Assembly: GCA_905250885.1 (NCBI GenBank) | Contig: CAJNOQ010002637.1 | Coordinates: forward strand, 1-23,331 | Source of the DNA: Didymodactylos carnosus | Taxonomy: Eukaryota; Rotifera; Eurotatoria; Philodinida; Philodinidae | Direction: 5' to 3' | DNA length: 23,331 nt | Part shown: piece by piece, positions 9,977 through 20,774 of the stretch | Layout of the letters: each line of letters starts with the position of its first letter | How positions within the stretch are numbered: position 1 is the first letter of the stretch | Notes under the pieces: generated by a model | What the model saw: only the letters and a program-made list of their open reading frames with translations | Told to the model about the DNA's origin: nothing | Databases searched by the model: none | Made by a program: the position numbers and the translations under genes

Positions 9977-10666
9977 ATACATCAACTATTGCTCCCCTGT
10001 TCCCTTGATCTCCGCTCATTTCCATAAGAGATATAAATAAATACATCGAAATAGATAAATACATCCACTGTAGCGAGAAAGATATGACCGACGCTTGTTC
10101 CCCTGCTCCCTTGATCTCCGCTCATTTTCGGAAGAGAAATAAATAAATACATCGAAATAGATAAATACATCCACTGTTGCGAGAAAGATATGACCGACAC
10201 TGGTTCCCTGTTCCCATGATCTCCGCTCATTTTCACAAGAGAAATAAATGAATACATCGACTCTTGTTCCCCTGTTCCCTTGATCTCCGCTCATTTTGAT
10301 AAGAGGAATAGATAAATACATCCACTGTTGCAAATACATCCACTGTCATTTTCGTAAGAGAAATAAATAAATACGTCGACTCTTGTTCCCCTGTTTCCTT
10401 GATCTCTGCTCATTTTCATAAGAGAAATAAATAAATACATCGAAATAGATAAATACATCCACTGTAGCGAGAAAGATATGACCGACTCTTGTTCCCCCGT
10501 TCCCTTGATCCCCGCTCAGTTTCATAAAAGAAATAGATAGATACATCGACTCTTGTTCCCCTGTTCCCTTGATCTCCGCTCATTTTCATAGGAGAAATAG
10601 ATACATACATCCCTTCTTGTTCCCTTGATCTCCACTAAATTTCGTAACAGCAATGGATGGATACAT
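9972..10666. repeat. Minisatellite of two alternating modules (about 62 bp and 46 bp)
   Basis: About eight copies of module A (roughly 60-64 bp, marked by gttcccttgatctccgctca and agagaaataaataaatacat) run in tandem. Three copies of module B (46 bp, marked by cgaaatagataaatacatcc then gcgagaaagatatgaccgac) are inserted after A units at 10047-10092, 10153-10198 and 10441-10486. One unit near 10300-10370 carries a partial internal duplication. The 46-bp modules are nearly identical to one another while A units vary, which points to local unequal exchange. Overlapping minus-strand open frames through the array are a by-product of a repeat lacking stops and are not taken as genes. Confidence 0.9.
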
Positions 10667-11535
10667 CGAGCGTCGTCAGTCGATTTTCTAGGTAGATATT
10701 TAACTGTAGAACAGAGGAGATGCATTGAAAACGACTACAAAATGTATTTGTATCCTGCATGACATCTCCGCCAGAGAAAACAAATCGACATCGCCATGAT
10801 AATCAGGGGGCCAAAAAGCGATGTTTCCATGTAGCTTTCCTACTCGTTTATGCCACAAGAAGAAAGTAAGGGGCTGTCCGAAAATGTGTACCACTCAGCC
10901 GCTCTATAAGTTGTAGGTCTCGGATCTGCGTTAGTTTGTAGTAAAAGTGATTGGACCATCTCTTGTAAGTTCCAGAGGATATATTATGCGAGTGTTTTTG
11001 CTAGGCACTAGATAGTTTTTAGTCATTTTGGAAAGACGCTCGTTGGCTATGTTTTCCTAAAAGGGACTCATTGTGTCTTCTGGGAAACATGGAAAATTTC
11101 AGGCTAGAAAATAGAGCAAAAATCGTCAGTTATAAAGAAAGTTTGAATATTTTCCTACATTAAACTAACGATGAAATTAAAAGCAACAATGGGAAATAAT
11201 AACTTATCACTAGAGCACTGTGTTGATCAGAAAAGAAATTCTTTCCACTTGAGTCCGTGTAGACGAAAAAAATCAGTTTCTTTCCCGAGACTATAACCAA
11301 CAATATATGTGTTTTCACCATTTTCCACGCAATCTATATCACTCTATCAATCTCTTCTATGTCTGTTAAATCATAGTTCATACACCTTATCAGACCACAC
11401 AAGGAGTTTTCTAATCAGAAAACTTCCCCAAGTGTTACAGAGTTTTTTCCTAGACACACATAGTTGGTACAACATATTGGTAATCTTAGAAGCTTATCAC
11501 AAATATGATATCCATTCTAGCTCTTAGAAAAAACA
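10667..11535. other. Non-coding stretch
   Basis: No supported gene. The sequence ggggctgtccgaaaa at about 10870 resembles the end of a DNA transposon, but no inverted partner was found. Open frames at 10700-10894 (minus) and 11309-11527 (plus) have no recognisable features. Confidence 0.4.
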
Positions 11536-11866
11536 GCCCCAACTGTCTCGCGAGTTACGCAGTACTCGAGATTCTTTAATTCGATATTTTCGAAAATACC
11601 TGACTGTGGGTCGAAAACTGAGTACAACGGCCATAACGTTTGACCAATAGGCTATGGGCAGACAGCCCTTTGGCGTTTTCCTAATCTCATCGAGATCTAA
11701 TTCTACTGACAATGCAGAGTCGTAACTCGCGAGACAGTTGGGGCGATTCCCTCGTTAGAGTCATCTTAAATGGATCCTTAGAAAACTGATCTCTGACGTT
11801 CAATCTTAAAATCCAATTGAGAGAGATTTTCATCTGTCTGTCTTGTCGAGTTACCTGCATTGTCAG
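11536..11866. repeat. Nested inverted repeats sharing one end motif
   Basis: A perfect 24-bp inverted repeat lies at 11536-11559 and 11721-11744 (gccccaactgtctcgcga... against its reverse complement). The second arm is also part of a wider motif, ctgacaatgcag followed by gtaactcg and gacag (11706-11740), whose inverted match lies at 11838-11866 (ctgtcttgtcgagttacctg, then cattgtcag). One end motif therefore occurs three times, in alternating orientation. This could be one small element nested beside another, or a foldback element with a duplicated end. No coding frame within it is credible. Confidence 0.75.
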
Positions 11867-12039
11867 ACCCAAATATTGAGTTTTGAATTTTAAGAAATTT
11901 TACTTTAAAAAATGCGAGAAAAGCGAACACTTTGTAGCGATTTGAATATCATTATATACATAAATATGTATACATTCCTAGTTCTAATTCCAGATAAATG
12001 ATAAAAACGGCTAAAATTGTTTGTCTTATATTATTTCGT

Positions 12040-14420
12040 TTATTTTTCATCCTCATCATCATTTGTTTTATAATCCAGATGAACTTCGTATTCAAATACA
12101 TGTGTATCACCATTTGCTTGTAATTCATTAACGATTTTGAAACCATTTGGTGTTATATTTAATAAATCATTTCTGTTATTTTCACCTTTAGGTGTAACAA
12201 CAAATTTTCCCTGTATAATTTCAGAATATTCATATTTCATTGAACGTTTTTCTTTTGTATTTTTAATTGATAATTTAATTGAAAATGAGGCACTATGACG
12301 TTTTTTGCTTAAAACGTTGACCTCACGATTATATCCAACATCTACTTCTGAACCACATTCTAAGTCATGTTTATCCTTCACACCCATATCTGGTAATTTT
12401 GCTTGACCCACTACACGACCATCTTCACGTACAGTACATGTACCTGCTGGTAAAAATTTATCACCTTCAATACGATAGATTCGTTGAAATTTGCCTTTTT
12501 GAGTACGCTCAAGAAAATATAATTCCACTTTTGAATATTTTTCCAGTTTAATGTTAACTTCAACAAATGGTAATGAAAATGTACTTTGTGATGCAAGTAT
12601 AAATGATTGATCAATAGAATAATAATAGAGGCCAGCTATTTCACCTTGTGATTCTATTTTGATTTCTTCGTTACTTCCTCCTAATGCTGAACATTCACAA
12701 CAGCACGAATAAGATTGTGCCTCATATCTATAGTTGTTTACATTTTGTAGTTTTACATCACCACCAAATAATTCTGTATGTTTTATTTTATAATCACGTT
12801 TAGTTGAATTAGTCATGTCAGCCCATGCTTCAAATAAATGTTGATCATTAGTACGATCAACTTTCAAATTGTAACGTGGTGACCATGTTATTCCTTAAAA
12901 AAAAGGAAACAAGCACTTTTTATAGTCTTCAATGAAAGATACTTCTTAAACGTAAACGCCATTTTACTCAGTCTTTCTTTGTTCTACTGACACGATATTA
13001 TATATTGACTATTAACTGCTATCGAATAACTGTTCTTTTGCAAACTACAGGGTTGTTCTAGAATAATCCCATTCAGAAATAAATGCTTAAACATTGTAAA
13101 ATATTATAGGATCCGTCAAAGCAAATTTCTAGAGATTGGAATTTGCATGCATATCTTCTCTATATTACAGTGTATTTGACAACAATCGAGAATCAGTTTG
13201 AGGACTTATAGGGAATCTGTCGAGGTGATAAAACGCCTTTTGATAGAAATCTATTGGGTTATCGATCATGCTGATTTCGAGTATGACCATTCGATTTTCT
13301 GGAAAATCAGTTTTTCAGAAACGCTACAAGATAACTAAAACCTTTCTTAATGAAGCACGAGTGTAGCCCACAAATTTCTGATTAAAATGAGACATCTTCC
13401 AGCTCTACATGGCCTTTCTTTGCAAAGTTATAGAGTTTACAAGAAAAGCCCTAAATGTTCAGAAAAAATTAATTTAGGGCTTTTCTTGTAAATTCTATAA
13501 CTTTGCAAAGAAAGGTCATGTAGAACTGGAAGATGTCTCATTTTAATCAGAAATTTGTGGGCTACAATCATGCTTCATTAAGAAAGGTTTTAGTTATCTT
13601 GTAGCGTTTCTGAAAAACTGGTTTTCCAGAAAATCGGATCCTCGAAGAGCTAAGGTGAATTCCTATGGTCATACTCGAGATCAGCATGATCGATAACCCA
13701 ATAGATTTCTATCAAAAGGCGTTTTATCACCTCGACAGATTCCCTATAAGTCCTCAAATTGATTCTCGATTGTTGCCAGACACCCTGTAAGTTTTTACTA
13801 GTCTGCCTCATGTTTATCTTTCGATGACTAATTAAACGTTGGGAAGTCTCTACTCAAATCTAACATTAGAAATTCATGATTACTTAACTGACCTTGGATA
13901 AGATAACATAGAATAGCATCACCACTTTGTTTTAATGCAAATGTCACCTCCGTTCCTTCTTCTTCTGGTATTGTAACATACTCTAGATCGTACGCTGATG
14001 CACGAATATATCGATTGCTTTTAACATCTTTTAATAATAAGTCAGTCGGTCGAATAACCAAACATTCAATCGGTGCTTCTCTTGAACGATGAATAAATAC
14101 CGTTTGACCTTCTAAATTATTTGCTTTTGTCACAGCAGTTTGTGTTGCAACTGGTAAACCTTCAACACTTAAACTACCCTGTACAATCTGTTCATAGACT
14201 TCTCGTGGAAAATACATTTTAAAATTCTAAAATGTATAAAAAGAAGCGAGTTTAATGAAAGAAAAAAAGAAAAAGAAAAGTTTACCTGTGGTGCATTGAA
14301 TTTTTCTCGAATTTCACTAAATGATGGATAGATTCTTAATTCTGTAAAACTAGGAAATATTTTATCCTTGTCTTTGGCTGAATTTCCAGAAGAAGATGAT
14401 ACGTGAGATGAATTATCCAT
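12040..14420 (-). CDS. DUF4139 domain protein (MuiA / F37C4.5-type), three exons, 440 residues
   Basis: Exons are 14420-14286, 14226-13893 and 12893-12040. Introns are 59 nt (14285-14227, gt...ag, phase 0) and 999 nt (13892-12894, gt...ag, phase 1). Splicing the second intron restores YLIQG-ITWSPRYNLKV; the W-S-P-R-Y motif is diagnostic of DUF4139. Later features of the family follow: AWADMTNSTKRDY, GGDVKL (about residues 200-205), FLPAGTCTVREDGRVVG (about 303-319) and a C-terminal beta-rich part ending in an acidic DDEDEK tail. A Cys cluster (CCCEC) lies at about 220-224. The first 45 residues are Ser-rich and low complexity. There is no signal peptide or membrane segment. The biochemical role of DUF4139 proteins is unknown; bacterial relatives are called mucoidy inhibitors and C. 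elegans has F37C4.5. The preceding DUF4140 domain of many relatives is not seen. The start is the first ATG; a polyadenylation-type AATAAA overlaps the stop. Intron 2 holds a foldback element, and a LINE lies just upstream. Confidence 0.88.
13168..13787. mobile_element. Long-arm foldback element inside intron 2 of the DUF4139 gene
   Basis: Two arms of about 290 and 315 bp (13168-13455 and 13473-13787) are inverted copies of each other with about 17 nt between them, so the whole unit can fold into one hairpin. Arm identity is high; the main difference is an extra block of about 27 nt in the right arm near 13640-13670. The ends read CAGTGTATTTGACAACA (left) and, reverse complemented, CAGGGTGTCTGGCAACA (right), a possible hAT-like CAG start. 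The 8-mers flanking it (ctatatta, taagtttt) do not match, so a target duplication is not shown. A diverged copy lies at 4.1-4.5 kb. There is no coding capacity. Confidence 0.85.
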
Positions 14421-14557
14421 ACTAGTTTTTAACAAAAGATTTATCTTAAAATAACAATAATTAGTCAGTAAAAAAACTGTAAATCTCTAGTTCGTTTGTA
14501 AGAAGAACGAAGAAACACGTGGGTATGTTAGGAAGCGTAGAAAATCTCATTCTCTGA

Positions 14558-16444
14558 GGAAGTTCAATTACAGTGGAAAAAGTTTGCGTCTAAAAAGTCT
14601 TTGGATAGTGTGGAAAACTCAGCATTTCTCTTTCAAACAAATTTCAAACAAATGCATAAAAGAAGGAGAATTTTTTGAATCAGGAAAAATCGCAAAAGGA
14701 ATTTTTCTTTCCAAGGACGGCGCGTACCCGGCAATCGATCGACTTCGTTCGATCTCGTTACTTCCAAATTTAGGAAAAGTCTTAGAAAGGGTAATAGTTG
14801 CGCGGATAGAAAAATGGTGCTTAGCTCAAGGAATACACTGTGATGAGCAGTCCGGTTTTACCGCCAACAAGAGACTTCAGACGAGAATTTTGGGCGTAGC
14901 GGAAGATATCAGGTTAACTGTTGCTGCCCTTAATAGGCCGGCACTCAGTATTTTCGTTGACTTCTCGACTGCTTTTGATCGTTTGTGGTATGCCGCGTTT
15001 ATGCGTACGTTAGAAAAATTAGAACTGCCGCTGGAGTTAAGAAAATGGATTTTTAACTGGTCTCAGAAGCGGAAAATGTACGTAAGTTTTGGAGAAGCTA
15101 AATCGCGTTTATTCGAAATTTTAATTGGAGTGCCTCAAGGAAGTGTTCTTGCAGCACTTTTATTCCGCTTACATGTTCATTTTCTACCAAGTTACTTTCC
15201 TCAAATTGTGGCAGCCTTGTTCGCAGACGACCTTAATATGCTCTTGAAAGGTGCTTTAGAATTGAGGCTTAGCGAAAATATTGACTACTTGGAAAAACAG
15301 GCAAAGGTTGCTTTAAAGCTTTGAAAAAGTTTTCAGAAGACCATCTTCTCCCAGTTAATGTTAGCAAAACTAAAGCAATGCTAATACACAGCGCTGTTTC
15401 CTGCAAAAAACCAAGCATTGAATATAAAGGTGCAAAAATCGAATATGTAAAGTCTTTCAAGTATTTGGGGGTTGAGTTTGGCACTAAATTGGTATGGGGT
15501 AACCACATAGATACGAGGCTTAAAAAAGTTAGATCAGCCTATGCTGGCCTAAGGAAGCTTTTTTATACAATTCCAAAAAGCGAAGTTAAGATCCGAAGAC
15601 GTTTGTTCTGTGCGTTTGCCTTACCTCACTTTACCTGGCTCTTCTCCACTCGGTTTTATTTCACAGAAAAACAGAAAGAAAAGATAGAGCACGTTTACTG
15701 TACGGGTCTGCGCTTGGTTTACTCGCTCTGGGGATATGATAACTTGACGACCGTGGCTTTGACTCGCGAAATTACGCTCAGAGATTTTATGTTTAAATAT
15801 TGGCTCCGGTTTCAAAAACATCTAGAAACCTCTCCAGAAGCGGAAGCGTACCGTTTAACTTGGAACGCATATCAAATAGCTACATCGCACTCCAAAGAGC
15901 ACTATGCAAGTATGGAATTTCGGAAAAATGGAAAAAGCAGTTTTTTCCCTGATAGATTGGTTGACCGAGCGAAGCATACTTATACTGATGTCTACTCTTT
16001 TCTCGCTATTCAAAGATCTCAGTACGGTTACTTTAAAAAAACATCTTCCTACTTAGAGTTTTTTGTATTAAAGTATTTTTCTGAGGAACCGCTGTAGAAA
16101 CTCATCATGCTGTTTTTTTTTTCTGTTGTAAAAATTGTTTAAAAGAAGATATAAACTGTTAAAAAGTCACCTCTGTCCTATTTTGATGTATTTATCTTTT
16201 CGCTATCGATTTATTGTGTTACTATTCTAGTTTCTGTGTAAGAGTGAGAGAGAATGGTGTGTTTTGTATCGTAGAGTTAGGTCATATCCTTGAGTCATTT
16301 TATTTCTTAATCTTCTCCCTTTGAATACATAATTATTTGTAAAATCAAATATAAAATCTGTGCGAGAAACTTCTGTAACTCTTTTTACTAATTGTTAACC
16401 TTTTTAAAGGAACAATAAACTGTATGTTAAAAAAAAAAAAAAAA
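14558..16444 (+). mobile_element. 5'-truncated non-LTR retrotransposon (LINE) with 17-bp target duplication and poly(A) tail
   Basis: The same 17-mer, aaaatctcattctctga, flanks the element at 14541-14557 and 16441-16457. The element ends in a run of 16 A (16429-16444, merging with the duplication), preceded by a caataaa polyadenylation-type signal at about 16412. It carries only the reverse-transcriptase part of the second open reading frame and about 330 bp of 3' sequence. The endonuclease and ORF1 are absent, as expected from incomplete target-primed reverse transcription. The perfect duplication argues for a recent insertion, yet the coding region is frameshifted, so the source copy may already have been defective or decay has begun. 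It lies head-to-head with the DUF4139 gene, 120 bp from its start codon. Confidence 0.92.
14574..16097 (+). pseudogene. LINE reverse transcriptase (partial, two frameshifts)
   Basis: Reverse-transcriptase motifs appear in order: RSISLLPNLGKVLERVI (about 14740), QSGF, DFSTAFDRLWYAAF (motif A, about 14960-15000), GVPQGSVLAALLFRLHVHF (motif B, about 15130-15185) and FADDL (motif C catalytic Asp pair, about 15222). After a one-base loss near 15318 the next frame continues with HLLPVNVSKTKAML and FKYLGVEFG (thumb region), then a C-terminal part of about 200 residues without a clear RNase H. A second frameshift near 14630-14650 joins a WKKFASKKSLDSVENSAF stretch to the main frame. The protein lacks its N-terminus because the element is 5'-truncated. 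The clade (Jockey/CR1/I-like) is not resolved. Not functional as it stands. Confidence 0.9.
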
Positions 16445-16587
16445 TCTCATTCTCTGACGTTATGTTCTCGTTCTCTGATGTAAATATCTTTGTTAATAAA
16501 ATATGAAAACATAATTCATTGTTGGCATTGACACAAAGAAGGATACAAGTTACATATAAAAACGCTACGTAACAGGTATCATCCATT

Positions 16588-17070
16588 TTATCCTGAATCT
16601 ATAATGATATCGAAATTTTTAGACAATTCTATGCTAGATTTCGTTATTCTACCTACGTCTGTGTAATTCAGATTTATAACAGTAAGTTGAGTATGCAGAG
16701 CGATACAGTTTTTCACACGCTTGTGAATATGATGATGCAAATATTCTCTGCTTAATTTGTTTGATAGCCAAAATCGTAAGTTGCGGGAAAATGAACAAGT
16801 TTCGACGTGCATGTGTCTCAACGTATCAACATAACCAGAGTTTAGCAGTTCGGAAATCTTCCAACTTGTTATTCAGATTTTATCATGATACTTACACCAA
16901 CAGAAGATACGAGCAACATATGTTGTACAATTAAAACGTAATGGCTTAAAAATAATCAACAATGATCGTTCAGAAGTAACCACTATCATACAAAAATTGA
17001 GCAAAACTATTATTTCCAATTCAATTCCACAATCATCACACAACAAAAGTTTCAACTCGATTCAACACTA
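16588..17070 (-). pseudogene. Possible remnant of an unknown minus-strand gene
   Basis: On the minus strand, 16872-16588 is open for about 94 codons without a start codon. It reads as a Leu/Ser/His-containing protein with stretches such as LRHMHVETCSFSRNLRFWLS and ELSKNFDIIIDSG, ending at a stop. Just upstream, 17055-16873 is open in another frame (CDDCGIELEIIVL, then SERSLLIIFKPLRF) and contains a strong donor-like ggtgtaagtat near 16900, so the two may be exons separated by a very short intron. No domain was recognised; the style recalls leucine-rich-repeat or F-box-associated proteins, but that is a guess. Parts of 17061-17340 on the same strand also look protein-like but are broken. If real, this gene lay directly behind the LINE insertion site. 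Confidence 0.3.
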
Positions 17071-17340
17071 AAGCTGAGTTTAAGTTGAGTCTTTTTGATT
17101 CCAGTTGCCCATCTGTATGTAATCGAAACAAGTCCTACTTTCGTCATAATCCATCGTCTATAGTGCAGAATGTCGTATCATCTTTTGTCCATCGGAAACT
17201 TTGTCAATAGATTTAACTGCACATAAAACGTATTTGACAAAACATCTCACACAACCTGACAAATTTCTAATATCAATCTGACATTCTCTTCAAATATATA
17301 GATATGTTTCCTACTTTATTACTGTAAAAATAATTAATTA

Positions 17341-19663
17341 TATTAACAAAGTATTTGAGTTCACAACTACATACCATGGAACGAACTAATAGTTAAGAAT
17401 TTCACTAGGTCAAACAAAAATAATAATATTGTTTTGATGACATTTTCTTTCTTTTACCTCGACAAATGTGCTGAATAATAATATATTTTCCTTTTTCTTT
17501 TATTTATATAAAAACCACTACAAAAAAGAAGTATATACTGTGATACACCAAAGTTGATCATTTTTTCCTTTTCGTTCTTCGTTTGTGCTTCATAAATTCT
17601 ATTCATTATATAAAGTAATTTTTACGATGAATAACATAGCAAATTTATTTTACCCACGATGAAAAGAATAGAAGAAAAAAAAATATGATTGCTTTTTTCT
17701 TTTCTATTACCCATACGCACGGCAAACATACATATATGTTCGATAAAATTATGTTCACTCACCACATATAATTTATGTAGTTGTAACTAATTGCAGTTAT
17801 AAATTAGTTTGAGCCTTCTATATATTCAGTTTTATGGCACATAAATAATCAATATTTTTGAAAACATTTACATTGCTAGCAGTAATAATAAAGACTAATA
17901 AATAACAGTCTCAATCTATTTGATGTGTCGATAGAATCAGTGACAAGTTTAGTCTCATATGGTACTGGGGAACAAAAAATGATTTGTATATATCATTCTT
18001 TAGCTAGATGAAAAAGAAAATATATTATAAACAGAGAATTTACATCATATATATTTCTTCAGTTTATTCTTTATCTTATAGATCTTATACTTCTTACCCT
18101 CTTGACATTAGTTTGGGTCATAAAATGGAAAATGTTTCTATGTCTGTGTGTCCACACGAGAAATTCAAAAGTAGAGTAATTCGAGAGACAAACGGTCGAC
18201 CTAATAAAACTTATGGACCAGAGGTGATTTCACCTGGAGAATCGGATGATCTCACTATAGGACTTCCACGAATGACTTCACATGATCTTCAGAAACCCTT
18301 CAGGTTTCTATCGATTTCTCAGTTTAGTTGGATCTAGTGAACACTTGAGTATCTATCTCCAGGAGACCTTTGGAAAACTTTTGGTTTATACTATTTTTTG
18401 AAATTCTGACAATGTAACATAAAACTGGGTAACATATGATGCAAAAGTACTGGCAATAATGTCAAACTCTGTTAGACCGTATTGTTGACTTCTAGACCAA
18501 TCAAACTTTTTTTGTTAGAAAGAGCAAAGTCTGAACTACAAGTTTTGTACCAGACATATTTTTTCCAGAACGAATCTGAGAAGGAGGAAAGTCAAAAACT
18601 AAACACCTCTGAAAAAGTCCTTGCAACTTCGCTATGTAGCAACATCATTTTCTATTTTCTATTAGTGTTTTTTCATCAGAAGAGAAATGAGAAAACACGT
18701 TAAATGATGATTTTTGTAGCATAAAGAGTGCTAATTCCAATGGTATATTGGAAGTTAAATTTATTTTTTATTTTTGTACCAGAATACAGCTTTTTCTGAA
18801 AGAGCCTAAATAAATTGGTCGTTCTTACAACCTGGCCGTTTTGCAACAATAAAAAATCTTTTTTTGAATTATTATTTTTTTTGCTACAATCAGACATATT
18901 TCTAACAAATACCGCAAAAAGAATTGAGTTCATGCAAGATTTCTGAAGGTGATCGCTGATTTTCTTACAAAGTGATAGTTTTGCAAAAGATTCAATTTTA
19001 CAAAAAAATTCATGTTAAAAACGTTTTTGATAAAGAATCAAGAACAGATGTTGATATCGATAGAGTTTTTTATCCGCTACAGTGTGGTGTATTTTTGTTT
19101 TTGATATCTGCCTGCGTTCATTAGCTACTTATAACAAAGTAAATCAGAAGCAAAATTTTTGTCGAAATGGTTAAACTTAGACATTCACTTAGTTTATTCA
19201 TATAGTCATGAACTGTTAGTTTATTGCACCATTGTATCTGATGGAGTTCTGTCGCTTTAATCTATCGTTACTATATCGTTGTTCGCTCAAATTTTAGGGA
19301 ATACTGGCTTCACTAAGAATTACAGAATATAGAGATTGTTTTTGCTTAATTTGATATCGAGTTGTTTTTGCACTCAAATAAAATTACCAATTTCACTTCA
19401 TAAACGGAAGTAATGCCATCACTCATTGAGAAACTTGCCCAAGTATTCTCTCGCTTTTCTCGAATCTACTCAATTAACGGCTTATATTTATGATGATTAC
19501 AATTATTCTCAATTTCTGGCCATATGGCTTTTTCATTTAGATGTCATTTCGATGAAACCCGAACCCCAGAACCTCGACTTCCTGATTCGCTTAGTGACTT
19601 TTCTGGACATAACTTAGTCAAACAAACGTTCGCAACAACATGAATCGCCTTCACGCTAGACTG
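17341..19663. other. Long AT-rich stretch without a supported gene
   Basis: Very AT-rich, with homopolymer runs and no domain-bearing frame. The longest frame, 18008-18337 (plus, 109 codons), begins in low-complexity Lys/Tyr/Ile codons, and its second half resembles dispersed non-coding DNA rather than a protein. Another frame at 19426-19617 lacks an ATG. Neither is strong enough to call. Confidence 0.45.
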
Positions 19664-20262
19664 TCAACTGTGTGACAAGACTGCACAATCCTAATTTGAT
19701 TTACATGTCAACGCACAGATGATTTTTTCTTGAGGTGTTGCCAAATTGAGACTAGTGGGGTTTTGCTCGACCTTTCAATCAGCCTTTGAAAAAATGTTAT
19801 TAGTATCAAAAATAGATAGAAAAACATGCGTTACATGAAAAAGTTAATCATTGAATAGAATCAACAATGTACGTGGATTATTCAGCATTCTTTCCCTTCT
19901 TCTCGCTTTCGCAATAACGATACACGTGAATAAGCAAGAAATCTGTGACATTAAGATATCAGTGTCAGTAACATATCAACACATAGGTGATTTTTTCTTG
20001 AGGGATTGCCAACTTGAGACTAGTGGGATTTTGCTCGACCTTTGACTCAACTGTACAATACTATTGAAGTTGTTGCGGTTACCGTTCTCAATGTTTTTAG
20101 TAAAATATTTATTCATTACCATAAGTCACTTGTGGCAAATTTTGTGTATATATTGATATCATCGTCGTCTATAACACTTGAACAAGCAAGAAATCTGTGA
20201 CATTGAGACATCAGTGTCAGTAATAAAGCAAAGTAGGATTGTGCAATCTTCTCACACAGTTG
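19664..20262. repeat. Mosaic repeat element bounded by 35-bp inverted repeats
   Basis: The ends, 19664-19698 and 20228-20262, are inverted repeats with three mismatches in 35 (tcaactgtgtga...gcacaatcct against its inverse). Inside are two pairs of direct repeats: 19708-19781 with 19976-20048 (gattttttcttgag, gactagtgggg/attttgctcgacc) and 19928-19971 with 20180-20223 (gcaagaaatctgtgacatt, then tcagtgtcagtaa). Between the first pair lies a 134-bp block (19789-19922) that recurs outside the element at 20775-20908. This looks like a non-autonomous element with nested insertions or serial duplications. No flanking target duplication was identified. Confidence 0.75.
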
Positions 20263-20774
20263 AAATATAACATCCTAGCAACTTTATTAGGGACCCTCTA
20301 CCAAAGTTTCATCGCCAAGCTTTGATGAGGGTGGGAATAGAAAAGTGGAAAATAAGCCATTCGCATTTCTCTATATTTAGTTCAATCAAATGTCTATCAC
20401 ATTGCTCTTGAATTTTCTTCACTTCCTTTCTTACGGATGTTAAATTGTCGTTAATACATGGGCACATCTCTAGCAGATAGAGAGCAAAAAAAAACATTGT
20501 TTCGAAGGATTATAGATCAAATCGTTGTGTAAAATAATATTTCCCTGAGGAGAAGACATTTTATTAACGCACATACACCGATACAATTTTGGAGTATTAA
20601 TACAATTCTATTATTAATTATGCTAAATGATACTCATTCGCTTGCTAAACGTTACATTTAATTCATTTGAAAAGGTGTCACGTTGTTGACTGACGATTTG
20701 TTTATGAAATACACTTAAATGTACCAGGAGGCAATCAGATTATCGTGGTGTATATATCATCTCGTGCTTCTTTA

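Noticed and set aside
10016-10725. Several overlapping minus-strand open frames reading repeats of MSGDQGNRGT and YFSYENERRS
   Set aside because: They are the minisatellite read in three frames; the 62- and 106-bp periods are not multiples of three, and there is no sign of selection on one frame.
10870-10890. ggggctgtccgaaaa as a DNA-transposon end
   Set aside because: No inverted partner or target duplication was found within several kilobases.
13160-13795. hAT assignment of the intronic foldback element from its CAG(G/T)G-like ends
   Set aside because: The flanking 8-mers differ and there is no transposase remnant, so superfamily membership is not shown.
18008-18337. Plus-strand open frame of 109 codons with an ATG
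   Set aside because: The N-terminal half is low-complexity AT-driven sequence and the rest resembles dispersed non-coding DNA; no motif or splice context supports it.
19851-20045. Plus-strand frame resembling a signal peptide (LFSILSLLLAFAITI)
   Set aside because: There is no ATG, it lies within the repeat mosaic, and the second copy of the same block has an in-frame stop.
20309-20497. Minus-strand ATG frame with a helical stretch (EVKKIQEQCDRHLIELNIEK) that faintly recalls the thumb region of a reverse transcriptase
   Set aside because: It is only about 60 codons with no neighbouring reverse-transcriptase motifs; the resemblance is too weak to annotate.
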